In this document: positions 35,697-44,508 of the stretch, piece after piece
How the letters are laid out: every line of letters begins with the position of its first letter
How positions within the stretch are numbered: the first letter of the stretch is position 1
DNA from: Odoribacter laneus YIT 12061
GTDB taxonomy: Bacteria; Bacteroidota; Bacteroidia; Bacteroidales; Marinifilaceae
DNA: 64,000 nucleotides
Direction of reading: 5' to 3'
Assembly: GCF_000243215.1 (NCBI RefSeq)
Contig: NZ_JH594596.1
Span: forward strand, 1,710,892 to 1,774,891
Program-made: the position numbers and the translations under genes
The notes under the pieces: generated by a model
The model's database searches: none
What the model was told of the DNA's origin: nothing
What the model saw: only the letters and a program-made list of their open reading frames with translations

Positions 35697-36104
35697 TCAG
35701 GGAATGAATCGGGGGGATCGATGTGAACCTTTCTTCGGATTACCCCTTTCCATTCGACTTTCCTTTTCGAATTTTTCGTACTTCAGGAACTGTTCCTCCG
35801 TCAATATTTTTTTTAGCTCTTCTCTCATTTCTTCCCGGTTTCTGCGTACAATTTCCCGCCTATTTTTCCGGTCCTCTTTTTTTCCTTCCAAAAGCCTTTT
35901 CCGTTTCTCTTGGGCAGATTTAAACCAAGCCTTTAATTCTTCCTGTTGCGGAGCGGTCAGCTCCAATTCTTTTTCCAACTGTTCCCACATCTTATTCACT
36001 CGCTGTTCCGGGGGAAAACGTTCCTCTGAAGCAGACTGGCGGGTATTAGAGTGACAAGCCAACAGAAACAAACATACAGAAACAAACAAAATTCCTTTTT
36101 TCAT
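35697..36104 (-). CDS. Small Spy/CpxP-like LTxxQ lipoprotein
   Basis: A 135-residue protein with lipoprotein signal MKKGILFVSVCLFLLAC (lipobox LLAC, Cys17). The mature part is helical and very highly charged, with two LTxxQ-type repeats (ELTAPQQEELKAW and ILTEEQFLKYEKF) as in the periplasmic chaperones Spy and CpxP. It probably acts in the periplasm as a chaperone or stress sensor; this is inferred from fold only. Longer in-frame readings upstream are rejected because the start at 36104 gives the clean lipobox. It is related in design to the gene at 36454-36858. Confidence 0.8.
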   Translation of the reverse strand: MKKGILFVSVCLFLLACHSNTRQSASEERFPPEQRVNKMWEQLEKELELTAPQQEELKAWFKSAQEKRKRLLEGKKEDRKNRREIVRRNREEMREELKKILTEEQFLKYEKFEKESRMERGNPKKGSHRSPRFIP

Positions 36105-36453
36105 ATCCGTTCTAAAAAGTAGGTAAAACATTCCGCTGCCCGAATGTTCAGAAAATTCAGAAGAGAAGGCAGGTATTCCTATCGAGTATCCCCTGGCATT
36201 ATCCTTTCGAACGTTTGAATTTCCGAACGAATCGATATTCTTTTTTAGGACAAAAATTACGGATAAAAGTTTATTGTCCTTTTTCGGTTCCAATAAAAAA
36301 TCGTCAGGTAAAAAAACAAATAAAAGGCAATAAATAACCCGATTTACTCTTTGACAAACCGGTAGGGAGTTATTTCCGGCCTAAGGGGCCCCTCCTCTCC
36401 TCCTATCAAATAAATAAATCGGGATAAAATAAAACGTTTATAACTGTCTTGAA
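36105..36453. other. 349-nt intergenic region between two LTxxQ genes
   Basis: Upstream region of the LTxxQ lipoprotein gene. It contains imperfect inverted words (TTTCGAACGTTTGAA and nearby TTCCGAACGAA) around 36206-36232 and a short C-rich run near 36386-36400. No gene and no clear promoter are seen. Confidence 0.45.
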
Positions 36454-36858
36454 TCAGTCTCTATCGTAATGTCTCATGCGTTTTTCATGTTTTTTCACAC
36501 CATCGCATTTTTGATGTCTGCATTGCTCCTGCATCGTTAAATATTGCTTATATTGTTCCGGAGTCAATACTTTTTGAACGGCAGCCTGCATATCCTCGTA
36601 ATTTTTCCCCATTGCTTCACGCATAGCTGCCCTATCCTGTTGGCCATTCTGGCGGATCGAATGCATTTTTGTATACGAAGTTTCAAAAACACTCCTCAAT
36701 TCCCGCTGCTGTTGCTCTGTTAAAGTCATGTTTTCCTGCATCTTTTCGATCATCCAATTTGCCCTTTCCGGAGCAGACATTCTTTTCACATTCTTCTGAG
36801 CCTGTAGCGACAAAGAAACTATAAAAAAAATACAACTTAAAAATACAATCTTTTTCAT
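36454..36858 (-). CDS. Periplasmic Spy/CpxP-like LTxxQ protein
   Basis: A 134-residue secreted protein: signal peptide MKKIVFLSCIFFIVSLSLQA, cut after QAQ, then an all-helical domain with two LTxxQ motifs (NMTLTEQQQRELRSVFETSY and KVLTPEQYKQYLTMQEQCRH). The C-terminus is rich in His, Lys, Arg and Asp with two cysteines, which might bind metal. Family members damp envelope stress in Proteobacteria; a role here is inferred. No two-component or ECF sigma gene lies beside it. Confidence 0.85.
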   Translation of the reverse strand: MKKIVFLSCIFFIVSLSLQAQKNVKRMSAPERANWMIEKMQENMTLTEQQQRELRSVFETSYTKMHSIRQNGQQDRAAMREAMGKNYEDMQAAVQKVLTPEQYKQYLTMQEQCRHQKCDGVKKHEKRMRHYDRD

Positions 36859-36966
36859 TCTCGTTTGGTTTAGTCTGTTTAATACCTCAAATCTCTCACT
36901 CTCTTCCTTATTATCGTTCCTTTGAATGAAAAGTTCGCTAAATCAGAAATATTTAATGATTCATGG

Positions 36967-37038
36967 GAAAGTTTAAATGTTCGAAGAGAAGAACCCTGAA
37001 TCCCTTCTATCTTCACTCATTTGAACTTTCGATTTTTT
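36967..37038 (+). repeat. 64-nt interrupted hairpin followed by a T-run
   Basis: GAAAGTT pairs with AACTTTC (36967-36973 with 37024-37030), AAATG with CATTT, GAAGA with TCTTC and AGAA with TTCT, leaving loop ccctgaatccc. TTTTTT follows at 37033-37038. It looks like a terminator but lies in a divergent region where no plus-strand gene ends, so its role is unclear. Confidence 0.6.
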
Positions 37039-37100
37039 CTAACTGACAACAAATCCAAAACTTAAAACGGATTTAAGCTTAGCGTTACGCGAAAAATAGC

Positions 37101-37108
37101 TATCTTTG
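37101..37108 (+). promoter_or_regulatory. -7 element of the era promoter
   Basis: TATCTTTG 20 nt before the era ATG, preceded at the right distance only by a weak CTTAG. It gives a leader of about 15 nt. Confidence 0.55.
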
Positions 37109-37128
37109 TCGACCCAAAAGTAAAAATT

Positions 37129-38010
37129 ATGAATCACAAATCAGGATTTGTCAATATCATCGGAAATCCGAATGTCGGAAAGTCAACTTTAATGAACCGG
37201 TTAGTAGGGGAAAAGATTTCTATCATCACTTCTAAATCTCAGACAACCCGGCATCGCATCAAAGGGATTGTAAATGATGAAAATTTTCAGATTGTATTTT
37301 CGGATACACCGGGTGTTGTAAAGCCCAGTTACAAAATGCAGGAATGCATGCTGGAATTTTCCAAATCGGCTTTAACCGACGCAGATATTATTCTCTATGT
37401 CACAGATGTAGTAGAAGATATGTTGAAAAATAATGATTTTATCGAACAAGTAAAACGATCCGCAGCTCCAATATTATTGGTCATTAACAAAATAGACCTG
37501 ACAACCCAGGAAAAATTGGAAGATCTCTTTGACAAATGGAAATCTCTCCTTCCCCAAGCAGAAATTTTTCCGGTGTCAGCGACTGAAAATTTCAATGTAG
37601 ATCATCTTTACCAAAGGATTCTGGAACTCTTACCGGAAGGGGAACCCTTTTTTCCAAAGGACGAGCTAACGGATTTGCCGGCCCGTTTTTTTGTCAATGA
37701 GATTATTCGGGAAAAGATTCTGCTGAATTATGAAAGAGAAATTCCCTATTCGGTAGAAGTAGCTGTAGAAGAATTTAAAGAAGATGCCAAGCGGATCAAT
37801 ATTATGGCTGTTATTTATGTAGAACGCGACTCTCAGAAGGGAATCATTATCGGTCGTCAAGGAGCCGCTCTGAAAAAAGTAGGGACGGAAGCTCGTCTGG
37901 ATATTGAAAAATTTTTCGGGAAAAGCGTTTTTCTGAATCTTTACGTCAAAGTGCAAAAAGATTGGCGCAGTAAGGATAAAGATTTGAAAAACTTCGGATA
38001 TGTGCAATAA
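37129..38010 (+). CDS. era: GTPase Era
   Basis: A 293-residue ribosome-assembly GTPase. G1 [14 protein letters not shown], the effector segment SQTTRHRIKGI, G3 DTPGVV, G4 NKID and G5 VSAT are all present. The C-terminal KH domain (about 210-290) has IIGRQGAALKKVGTEARLDI, the usual GxxG RNA-binding loop. Era binds 16S rRNA and helps 30S maturation. der follows 60 nt downstream, a common Bacteroidota pairing. Confidence 0.97.
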   Translation: MNHKSGFVNIIGNPNVGKSTLMNRLVGEKISIITSKSQTTRHRIKGIVNDENFQIVFSDTPGVVKPSYKMQECMLEFSKSALTDADIILYVTDVVEDMLKNNDFIEQVKRSAAPILLVINKIDLTTQEKLEDLFDKWKSLLPQAEIFPVSATENFNVDHLYQRILELLPEGEPFFPKDELTDLPARFFVNEIIREKILLNYEREIPYSVEVAVEEFKEDAKRINIMAVIYVERDSQKGIIIGRQGAALKKVGTEARLDIEKFFGKSVFLNLYVKVQKDWRSKDKDLKNFGYVQ

Positions 38011-38070
38011 AACCGTAGTGTTTTACCAACCAAGGATACAAACGGTTTTTAGATTTTAAAATGATAACTC

Positions 38071-39378
38071 ATGAGTAATATAGTAGCAATTGTAGGACGC
38101 CCCAATGTGGGGAAATCTACGCTTTTCAATCGTTTAATCGGTAGCCGTAAAGCCATTGTCAACGAAGAAAGCGGCGTAACCAGGGACCGGAATTACGGAA
38201 AGTCCGAATGGAATGGCAAAGAGTTCTCTGTCATTGACACCGGCGGATATGTATCCAATAGTGACGATATTTTTGAAGAAGAAATCAATAAACAAGTACT
38301 TCTGGCGATAGAAGAAGCAGATGTCATTCTGTTTATGGTAGATACAGAAATCGGTTTAACAGATCTGGATCAGAATTTTGCAAAATTACTCCGGAACATT
38401 CAAAAGCCAATCTATCTCGTTGCCAACAAAGTCGATACCAGTGAACGGATTTACGATGCCAGTGAATTTTACCGTCTGGGCATCAACAGCGATCTATTTT
38501 GCATCTCTTCAGCAAACGGATTCGGCACAGGAGAATTACTGGATAAAATTACGTCACATTTTCAAACGGATTCCGTGGAAAGTACCGATCATCTGCCCCG
38601 TATCACCATTGTAGGACGTCCGAATGTGGGGAAATCTTCCACCATCAATGCTCTGATCGGCGAAGAACGGAATATTGTCACGGAAATTGCCGGAACGACC
38701 CGCGATTCTCTGTATACCCGTTACAACCGGTTCGGACACGACTTTCTATTGGTGGACACAGCCGGTTTGCGGAAAAAAGCCAAAGTAAACGAAGATGTAG
38801 AATTTTATTCCGTCATGCGTTCCGTACGGGCGATAGAAGATTCCGACGTATGTATGCTCCTAATCGACGCTACCCGCGGTATGGAAGCACAAGACCTGAA
38901 TATTTTCCATCTGATTGAACGCAACCGCAAAGGAGTGGTGATCCTGATCAATAAATGGGACCTGATTGAGAAAGACAATAAAACGACCCTTCTGTTTGAA
39001 AAAGAAATCCGGGAAAAAATCGCTCCTTTCCGGGATGTAGATATTATTTTCACTTCCGCTTTAACCAAACAAAGGTTATTAAAAGCCCTGGAGGCCACCT
39101 TAAAAGTATACGAAAACCGTACACAAAAACTGAAAACCTCCGAACTGAACCGCGTCATGCTGGAAGCTATCGAAAACTATCCGCCCCCTATGGTCAAAGG
39201 CAAATCGGTCAAAATTAAATACGTGACGCAACTTCCCACACATGCTCCGTCTTTCGCTTTTTATTGCAATCTGCCTCAATATGTGAAAGAAACATATAAA
39301 CGTTTCCTGGAAAATAAAATCCGGGAAAACTGGGATTTTACAGGAGTGCCTATACAAATTTTCATGCGAAAAAAATAG
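38071..39378 (+). CDS. der: Ribosome-associated double GTPase Der (EngA)
   Basis: A 435-residue protein with two tandem GTPase domains. The first has [24 protein letters not shown] and NKVD; the second has [31 protein letters not shown] and NKWD. A KH-like C-terminal domain ends it. Der acts in 50S assembly. It probably shares a transcript with era. Confidence 0.97.
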   Translation: MSNIVAIVGRPNVGKSTLFNRLIGSRKAIVNEESGVTRDRNYGKSEWNGKEFSVIDTGGYVSNSDDIFEEEINKQVLLAIEEADVILFMVDTEIGLTDLDQNFAKLLRNIQKPIYLVANKVDTSERIYDASEFYRLGINSDLFCISSANGFGTGELLDKITSHFQTDSVESTDHLPRITIVGRPNVGKSSTINALIGEERNIVTEIAGTTRDSLYTRYNRFGHDFLLVDTAGLRKKAKVNEDVEFYSVMRSVRAIEDSDVCMLLIDATRGMEAQDLNIFHLIERNRKGVVILINKWDLIEKDNKTTLLFEKEIREKIAPFRDVDIIFTSALTKQRLLKALEATLKVYENRTQKLKTSELNRVMLEAIENYPPPMVKGKSVKIKYVTQLPTHAPSFAFYCNLPQYVKETYKRFLENKIRENWDFTGVPIQIFMRKK

Positions 39379-39726
39379 AAAACTTAGACAAAGCATAAAA
39401 ATGTAAATATATCCCTTAGAAAAAGAAAATTCCGAAAGTCCTTTTCGAAAAGACGGGCAGTTTTCCACTTTCCTCAATTTGCCTTTCAATCGCTGAAGGA
39501 AGAAAGCTGCAAACCTGACAAAAATCCGGACTATCAGCTCCGTAGGGGGGTATGGTGTTTGCCGGTTTCCGAAAGAAACGGTTTATGACAGAAAGTCTGA
39601 ATCGGAGCTTCCGGGATTACTTTTTTATTAAAAATGTATCTTCTTTTCCCAAGTTTCTTTTTTCCCTTTTACCTTTCAGCTTTTATTTTTTTATATTATC
39701 TTCGCGTGTATTTTTTTACAATACCT
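39379..39726. other. 348-nt intergenic region between der and rseC
   Basis: No real gene is seen. It has a small hairpin (CCGGTTTC with GAAACGG around 39563-39582) and near its end TATCTTCG, a one-mismatch -7 element about 15-20 nt before the rseC ATG, plausibly the promoter of the rnf operon. Confidence 0.5.
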
Positions 39727-40152
39727 ATGGGTCAAAGAGCAGGAATAGGACACGAAGGAGTGATAAAAAACATTTCGGAACATACCGTTGATGTCGTGAT
39801 CAGCAGTCAGTCGGCCTGTGCAAGTTGCCATGCGAAGTCCCTATGCGGGGTATCAGAAAATACACAAAAAATAATTACGGCCATCCGTCCGGATTTTGAA
39901 TTGACGGTCGGAGAAAAAGTAGTTGTTTATGCCAGCGTACAGAATGCTGTATTTTCAGTAATAGTGGCTTATGTTATCCCTTCCGTTATTTTAATAGGTA
40001 TTATTCCTTGTGTATTGGCATTGGGATTTAATGAAACCATTGCAGCAATCAGTGCTGTAGGATGCGTGGTGATTTACTATTTATTCCTTTATCTGTTTCG
40101 TCAGTCGATCGGTAAAAAAATAAAATTTACGATTGCCCAGATAAGGGAATAA
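39727..40152 (+). CDS. rseC: RseC/SoxR-reducing-system membrane protein
   Basis: A 141-residue membrane protein starting MGQRAGIGHEGVIKNISEHT. A cysteine cluster SACASCHAKSLCG near residues 30-42 lies before two transmembrane helices (about 72-92 and 100-120), the RseC plan. In Proteobacteria RseC helps keep SoxR reduced together with Rnf-like proteins. In Bacteroidota the gene regularly heads the rnf operon, as here (52 nt before rnfB). A longer in-frame reading from 39634 would add an artefactual hydrophobic leader and is rejected. Confidence 0.88.
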   Translation: MGQRAGIGHEGVIKNISEHTVDVVISSQSACASCHAKSLCGVSENTQKIITAIRPDFELTVGEKVVVYASVQNAVFSVIVAYVIPSVILIGIIPCVLALGFNETIAAISAVGCVVIYYLFLYLFRQSIGKKIKFTIAQIRE

Positions 40153-40204
40153 CCATAGTTAAAGACAAACAGAATATAAAATACGACTCTATAAACTATA
40201 AGAA

Positions 40205-41146
40205 ATGAATACAATTGTCATTACCATTATTGCATTATGTGCTATAGGTATAATATCGGCTATTATATTGTACTTTGTAGCACAAAAATTTAAGGTAGAG
40301 GAAGATCCCCGTATTGATATCGTGGAAGGTCTTTTGCCGGGAGCGAATTGCGGAGGATGCGGTTATCCGGGATGCAGGGGATTAGCTGAAGCTGCCGTAA
40401 AAGCCGATTCGCTGGACAATATCCTATGTCCCGTCGGAGGAGCTGAATCGATGAAAAAAATTGCAGCGGCTTTAGGCAGAGAGGTAGTGGAACAAGCACC
40501 TAAAATTGCGGTAGTGAAATGCAACGGTAGTTGCGAAAACCGTCCCCGGCTCAATCGCTATGACGGAGCTCGTTCCTGTGCAATTGAACATTCTTTATAT
40601 ATAGGAGATACGGCTTGTGCTTACGGTTGTCTCGGATGTGGCGACTGTGTAGCGGCTTGCCCTTTCGATGCCATTCATATGAGCCCAGCTACTGGATTGC
40701 CCGAAGTCTCAGACGAAAAATGTGTAGCTTGCGGTGCCTGTGTCAAAGCTTGCCCGCGCAATATCATAGAACTCCGGAACAAAGGTCCGAAAGACAGAAG
40801 AGTATTCGTATCCTGCGTCAATAAAGACAAAGGGGCCGTTGCCCGGAAAGCCTGTAAAGTAGCTTGCATCGGCTGTATGAAATGTGCCAAAGAATGTCCG
40901 TTCGAAGCCATTACCGTAGAGAATAATCTAGCTTATATCGATTATAACAAATGCCGTTTGTGCCGGAAATGCGTAACGGTATGTCCTACAGGCGCCATAC
41001 ACGAAGTAAATTTTCCCCCGCGGAAAGTGAATCCGGAGACACCGAAAACAACCGTAACAGCTAATGCAAAACCAGCACCTGTCTCCCAACCCGTTTCTTC
41101 CGTTCCGGGAAATTCCGAAACAGGAGAAAAAAAGGAAACGGTCTAA
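40205..41146 (+). CDS. rnfB: Rnf complex iron-sulfur subunit RnfB
   Basis: A 313-residue subunit of the Na+/H+-pumping ferredoxin:NAD+ oxidoreductase. One N-terminal transmembrane helix is followed by the 4Fe-4S domain GANCGGCGYPGCRGLAEA. Four CxxCxxCxxxC-type ferredoxin clusters follow: CLGCGDCVAACPF, CVACGACVKACPR, CIGCMKCAKECPF and CRLCRKCVTVCPT. The C-terminal ~40 residues are a Pro/Thr-rich tail without cofactors. It accepts electrons from reduced ferredoxin. Confidence 0.96.
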   Translation: MNTIVITIIALCAIGIISAIILYFVAQKFKVEEDPRIDIVEGLLPGANCGGCGYPGCRGLAEAAVKADSLDNILCPVGGAESMKKIAAALGREVVEQAPKIAVVKCNGSCENRPRLNRYDGARSCAIEHSLYIGDTACAYGCLGCGDCVAACPFDAIHMSPATGLPEVSDEKCVACGACVKACPRNIIELRNKGPKDRRVFVSCVNKDKGAVARKACKVACIGCMKCAKECPFEAITVENNLAYIDYNKCRLCRKCVTVCPTGAIHEVNFPPRKVNPETPKTTVTANAKPAPVSQPVSSVPGNSETGEKKETV

Positions 41147-41194
41147 GCCAATAGAACATTCAAAAAGGATTTTAAAACTTAAAAATAATACACT

Positions 41195-42526
41195 GTGTTA
41201 AAGACATTTAAAATCGGTGGTATTCATCCGCCCGAGAACAAATTAACGTCTGGTGGAAAAATACAAAAATTACCCGTACCGGAACAGGTAATCATTCCGC
41301 TCGGACAACATATCGGCGCTCCTGCAAGTCCGGTAGTCAAAAAAGGAGACGCAGTAAAAGCCGGCCAGTTAATCGGTCAGGCTACCGGATTTGTATCTGC
41401 CAATGTACATAGTTCCGTTTCAGGAACTGTCACAGCTGTCGAAAGCCGCCCCGATGCTGCAGGATTACTCAAACCTTGCATTGTCATTCAGGTTGAAGGG
41501 GATGAATGGGTACCGGAAGTCGATCTTTCCGAAAAAATCGAACGCCATACGGATCTTCCGAAAGAAGAAATTATCAAAGCAATAAGTGCAGCCGGAATTG
41601 TAGGGATGGGAGGAGCCACTTTCCCCACTCAGGTGAAGCTTTCTCCTCCCCCGGGCAGTAAAGCAGAAATACTGATTATCAACGGGGTGGAATGTGAGCC
41701 TTATCTGACGGCCGATCATCGCATCATGCTGGAAAGAGGAGAAGAGATCCTCATCGGGGTACAGTTGTTGATGAAAGCTATAGAAGTAAAAAAAGCAGTC
41801 ATCGGTATTGAAAACAATAAACGGGACGCAATTGAGCATTTGCAAAGCCTGGCAGCAGGTATGAACGGCATTGAAATCTGTCCCTTAAAAGTAAAATACC
41901 CGCAGGGAGGAGAAAAACAACTCATACAGGCTATCACCAAGCGGGCAGTTCCTTCCGGGGCTCTTCCGATTGCGGTAGGAGCTGTCGTACAAAATGTAGG
42001 TACAGCCCTGGCCGTATACGAAGCCGTATTAAAACGGAAACCTTTGGTAGAACGTGTGGTTACCGTTACCGGGAAATCGGTAAAGAATCCGGGTAATTTT
42101 CTCTGCAGAATCGGTACTCCTATAGCGGAAGTTATCAAAGCTGCCGGCGGACCTCCCGAAGATACAGCCAAAGTCATCGGTGGGGGTCCGATGATGGGAC
42201 GGGCGATATTTAACATCGATTCTCCGCTTATGAAAGGCAGCAGTGGTATCTTGCTCCTGAATGAAAAAGAAGGAGAACGGAAACCGTGCAAAAACTGCAT
42301 CCGCTGCACCAAATGTGTATCGGTATGTCCCATGGGCCTGGAGCCTTATTTGCTGATGAAATTATCCCAATACAATCTGTTGGAACGCATGGAAGAAGAA
42401 AAAGTGATGGATTGTATTGAGTGCGGATCCTGTAGTTTCACCTGTCCTGCCGATCGTCCGTTATTGGATTACATCCGTTTGGGCAAAGCCAGAACCGGAA
42501 TGATGATCCGGAACAGAAAAAAATAA
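41195..42526 (+). CDS. rnfC: Rnf complex subunit RnfC
   Basis: A 443-residue peripheral subunit with the NADH/FMN domain and two 4Fe-4S clusters. The reading starts with GTG as MLKTFKIGGIHPPENKLTSG, matching the conserved N-terminus; no nearer ATG fits. GGATFPTQVKLSPPPGSKAE is the nucleotide-binding block, IINGVECEPYLTADHRIML the FMN-binding block, and CKNCIRCTKCVSVCPMGL and CIECGSCSFTCPADRPL the clusters. It follows rnfB by 48 nt. Confidence 0.96.
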   Translation: MLKTFKIGGIHPPENKLTSGGKIQKLPVPEQVIIPLGQHIGAPASPVVKKGDAVKAGQLIGQATGFVSANVHSSVSGTVTAVESRPDAAGLLKPCIVIQVEGDEWVPEVDLSEKIERHTDLPKEEIIKAISAAGIVGMGGATFPTQVKLSPPPGSKAEILIINGVECEPYLTADHRIMLERGEEILIGVQLLMKAIEVKKAVIGIENNKRDAIEHLQSLAAGMNGIEICPLKVKYPQGGEKQLIQAITKRAVPSGALPIAVGAVVQNVGTALAVYEAVLKRKPLVERVVTVTGKSVKNPGNFLCRIGTPIAEVIKAAGGPPEDTAKVIGGGPMMGRAIFNIDSPLMKGSSGILLLNEKEGERKPCKNCIRCTKCVSVCPMGLEPYLLMKLSQYNLLERMEEEKVMDCIECGSCSFTCPADRPLLDYIRLGKARTGMMIRNRKK

Positions 42527-42591
42527 GAATTATAAATTATACATTTTAAGTTGTAAATCTCATTTACAGTTTAAAATCTAAAAACTTAAAT

Positions 42592-43740
42592 ATGAATAAT
42601 TTGGTTATCTCTCCATCCCCTCATATTCATAGCGGCGATTCCATCGAAAAGAATATGTACGGGGTATTGATTGCACTGATTCCGGCCTTCATTTGCTCTG
42701 TATTGTTTTTTGGATGGAACGCATTAGTGCTGACTTTAACCTCAGTGATTGCCTGCTTAATTTTTGAATTTTTAATACAAAAATATTTATTAAAAAAACA
42801 AACCAGTATTTGGGACGGATCAGCCCTGATTACGGGAGTACTATTGGCTTTCAACGTACCTTCCAGCCTGCCGGTATGGATTATGATTCTCGGAGCTTTA
42901 GCAGCCATTGGTATCGGAAAAATGAGTTTTGGCGGATTAGGGTGTAATATCTTTAATCCGGCTCTGGTAGGGCGGGTATTCCTGCTGATCTCTTTTCCCG
43001 TACAGATGACGACATGGCCGGTCGCCCACACGCAGATTGTCGAGCCCACCTTCCCGCAAACCTATGTGAATGTAGTCAGTGAAAATTCTACGGATGCCAT
43101 TTCCGGAGCTACTCCGCTTGCTTTATTGAAAATTGTAGTAAAAAATAATACAGAGATTTCCAAAGCAAAAGTAGCCCTGACGAAAGCGGATAAAGAATTA
43201 GCCGAGGGTACAAAAACGGCTGCCGAGGTAGCTGAATTGAAAACAAAACTGGAACAAGAAATTCAGGCCGCTCAAATCAGTCAGCAAAAAGCAAAAGCAG
43301 ATTTGCCAACGGCACTGGAATTGTTTGTGGGACAGAATCCGGGTTCTTTCGGAGAAGTTTCAGCACTTGCCCTGCTATTAGGCCTTTTATTTATGCTGGC
43401 GAGACGCGTTATCACCTGGCATATTCCGATTACGATATTCATTACCGTTTTTGTATTTGCCGGTATATTGCACCTCTGTAACCCGGAACAATTTATCAGT
43501 CCGGTTTACCAGCTGCTTTCCGGAGGACTTATGTTGGGAGCCATCTTTATGGCAACGGATTATGTCACTTCTCCGATGGCCGTCAAAGGTATGATTATCT
43601 ATAGCGTGGGAATCGGACTTCTCACCGTCATCATCCGGAACTTCGGAGCTTATCCCGAGGGGATGTCTTTCGCCATCCTGATCATGAATGGCTTCACTCC
43701 GTTGATCAACAGATATTGTAAACCTAAAAGATTTGCTTAA
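42592..43740 (+). CDS. rnfD: Rnf complex membrane flavoprotein subunit RnfD, with a coiled-coil insertion
   Basis: A 382-residue integral membrane subunit that carries covalent FMN. The flavinylation site is the SGATPLALLK motif, with Thr174 as the expected attachment residue. Other family blocks are GDSIEKNMYGVLIALIPAF and FNPALVGRVFLLISFP. Between residues about 182 and 238, right after the flavin site, is an Ala/Lys/Glu-rich heptad-like stretch (KVALTKADKELAEGTKTAAE, then further heptads) that makes the protein longer than the usual ~310-340 residues. It looks like a periplasmic or loop coiled coil. The reading frame is intact. Confidence 0.94.
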   Translation: MNNLVISPSPHIHSGDSIEKNMYGVLIALIPAFICSVLFFGWNALVLTLTSVIACLIFEFLIQKYLLKKQTSIWDGSALITGVLLAFNVPSSLPVWIMILGALAAIGIGKMSFGGLGCNIFNPALVGRVFLLISFPVQMTTWPVAHTQIVEPTFPQTYVNVVSENSTDAISGATPLALLKIVVKNNTEISKAKVALTKADKELAEGTKTAAEVAELKTKLEQEIQAAQISQQKAKADLPTALELFVGQNPGSFGEVSALALLLGLLFMLARRVITWHIPITIFITVFVFAGILHLCNPEQFISPVYQLLSGGLMLGAIFMATDYVTSPMAVKGMIIYSVGIGLLTVIIRNFGAYPEGMSFAILIMNGFTPLINRYCKPKRFA

Positions 43741-43798
43741 GGGACGATTTACGTTTCTGAAAAATAATCGTAAATCTGAAATTTAAAACAGAATTAAG

Positions 43799-44479
43799 AT
43801 GGGAAAGAAATTAGAATCAAATTTTAAAAATATGGTGCTGGTGTTATTCACAATCACCCTGATTTCCTCAGCAGCCGTAGCATATGTCAATTCCCTGACA
43901 GCAGAACCGATCGAAGAAGCCAAGCAAGCCAAACAGGTGAAAGCCATACGGGAGGTAATCCCCGGAAAATTCGATAACGATCCCATGGCAGAAGCCTGGG
44001 CCGAAAAAACACCAGACGGTGGAATACTCGAATTTTATCCGGCTAAAAAAGAAGGACAACTCCTGGGCACAGCCGTAAAAACCTATACAAACAACGGATT
44101 TGGAGGGACTGTCTGGTTGATGGTGGGATTCAATCCCGACGGAACAATTGCCAATTATTCCGTATTAGATCACAAAGAAACTCCGGGACTCGGTTCTAAA
44201 ATGGACTCCTGGTTTAAGCCCACTCAAAAAGAAAAGAGTCTGATCGAACGTATTTTTGGTTTTGAAGTTAAAAGCGTAGAAAAACAAAGCTCCGTTATCG
44301 GCAAAAATCCAGAAACACAGGCTTTAGCCGTTTCAAAAGATGGAGGAGAAGTAGATGCTATTACGGCCGCAACGATCTCCTCCCGGGCTTTCCTAGATGC
44401 AATCAACCGGGCTGCAAACGGCTTAAAGGGCAGTCGTGAACAAACGTCAGCCACTACCCCGGAAAACAAGAATAATTGA
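43799..44479 (+). CDS. rnfG: Rnf complex flavoprotein subunit RnfG
   Basis: A 226-residue subunit with one N-terminal transmembrane helix and a periplasmic FMN-binding domain. The domain shows GFGGTVWLMVGFNPDGTIAN and HKETPGLGSKMDSWF. The covalent flavin motif reads DAITAATISS with Thr192 as the likely attachment residue, where Proteobacterial NqrC/RnfG have SGAT; the first two positions differ but the Thr is kept. ApbE, which attaches the flavin, is not in the window. Confidence 0.94.
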   Translation: MGKKLESNFKNMVLVLFTITLISSAAVAYVNSLTAEPIEEAKQAKQVKAIREVIPGKFDNDPMAEAWAEKTPDGGILEFYPAKKEGQLLGTAVKTYTNNGFGGTVWLMVGFNPDGTIANYSVLDHKETPGLGSKMDSWFKPTQKEKSLIERIFGFEVKSVEKQSSVIGKNPETQALAVSKDGGEVDAITAATISSRAFLDAINRAANGLKGSREQTSATTPENKNN

Positions 44480-44508
44480 TGTTATAAACCGTAAATTCAC
44501 AAGCACAT

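Noticed and set aside
36105-36293. N-terminal extension of the LTxxQ lipoprotein by 63 codons
   Set aside because: The lipobox signal starts at 36104; a signal peptide in the middle of a longer protein would make no sense.
39552-39791. 79-codon frame overlapping the rseC start
   Set aside because: It overlaps rseC in another frame, is rich in Phe and Ser from poly-T tracts, and has no recognisable feature.
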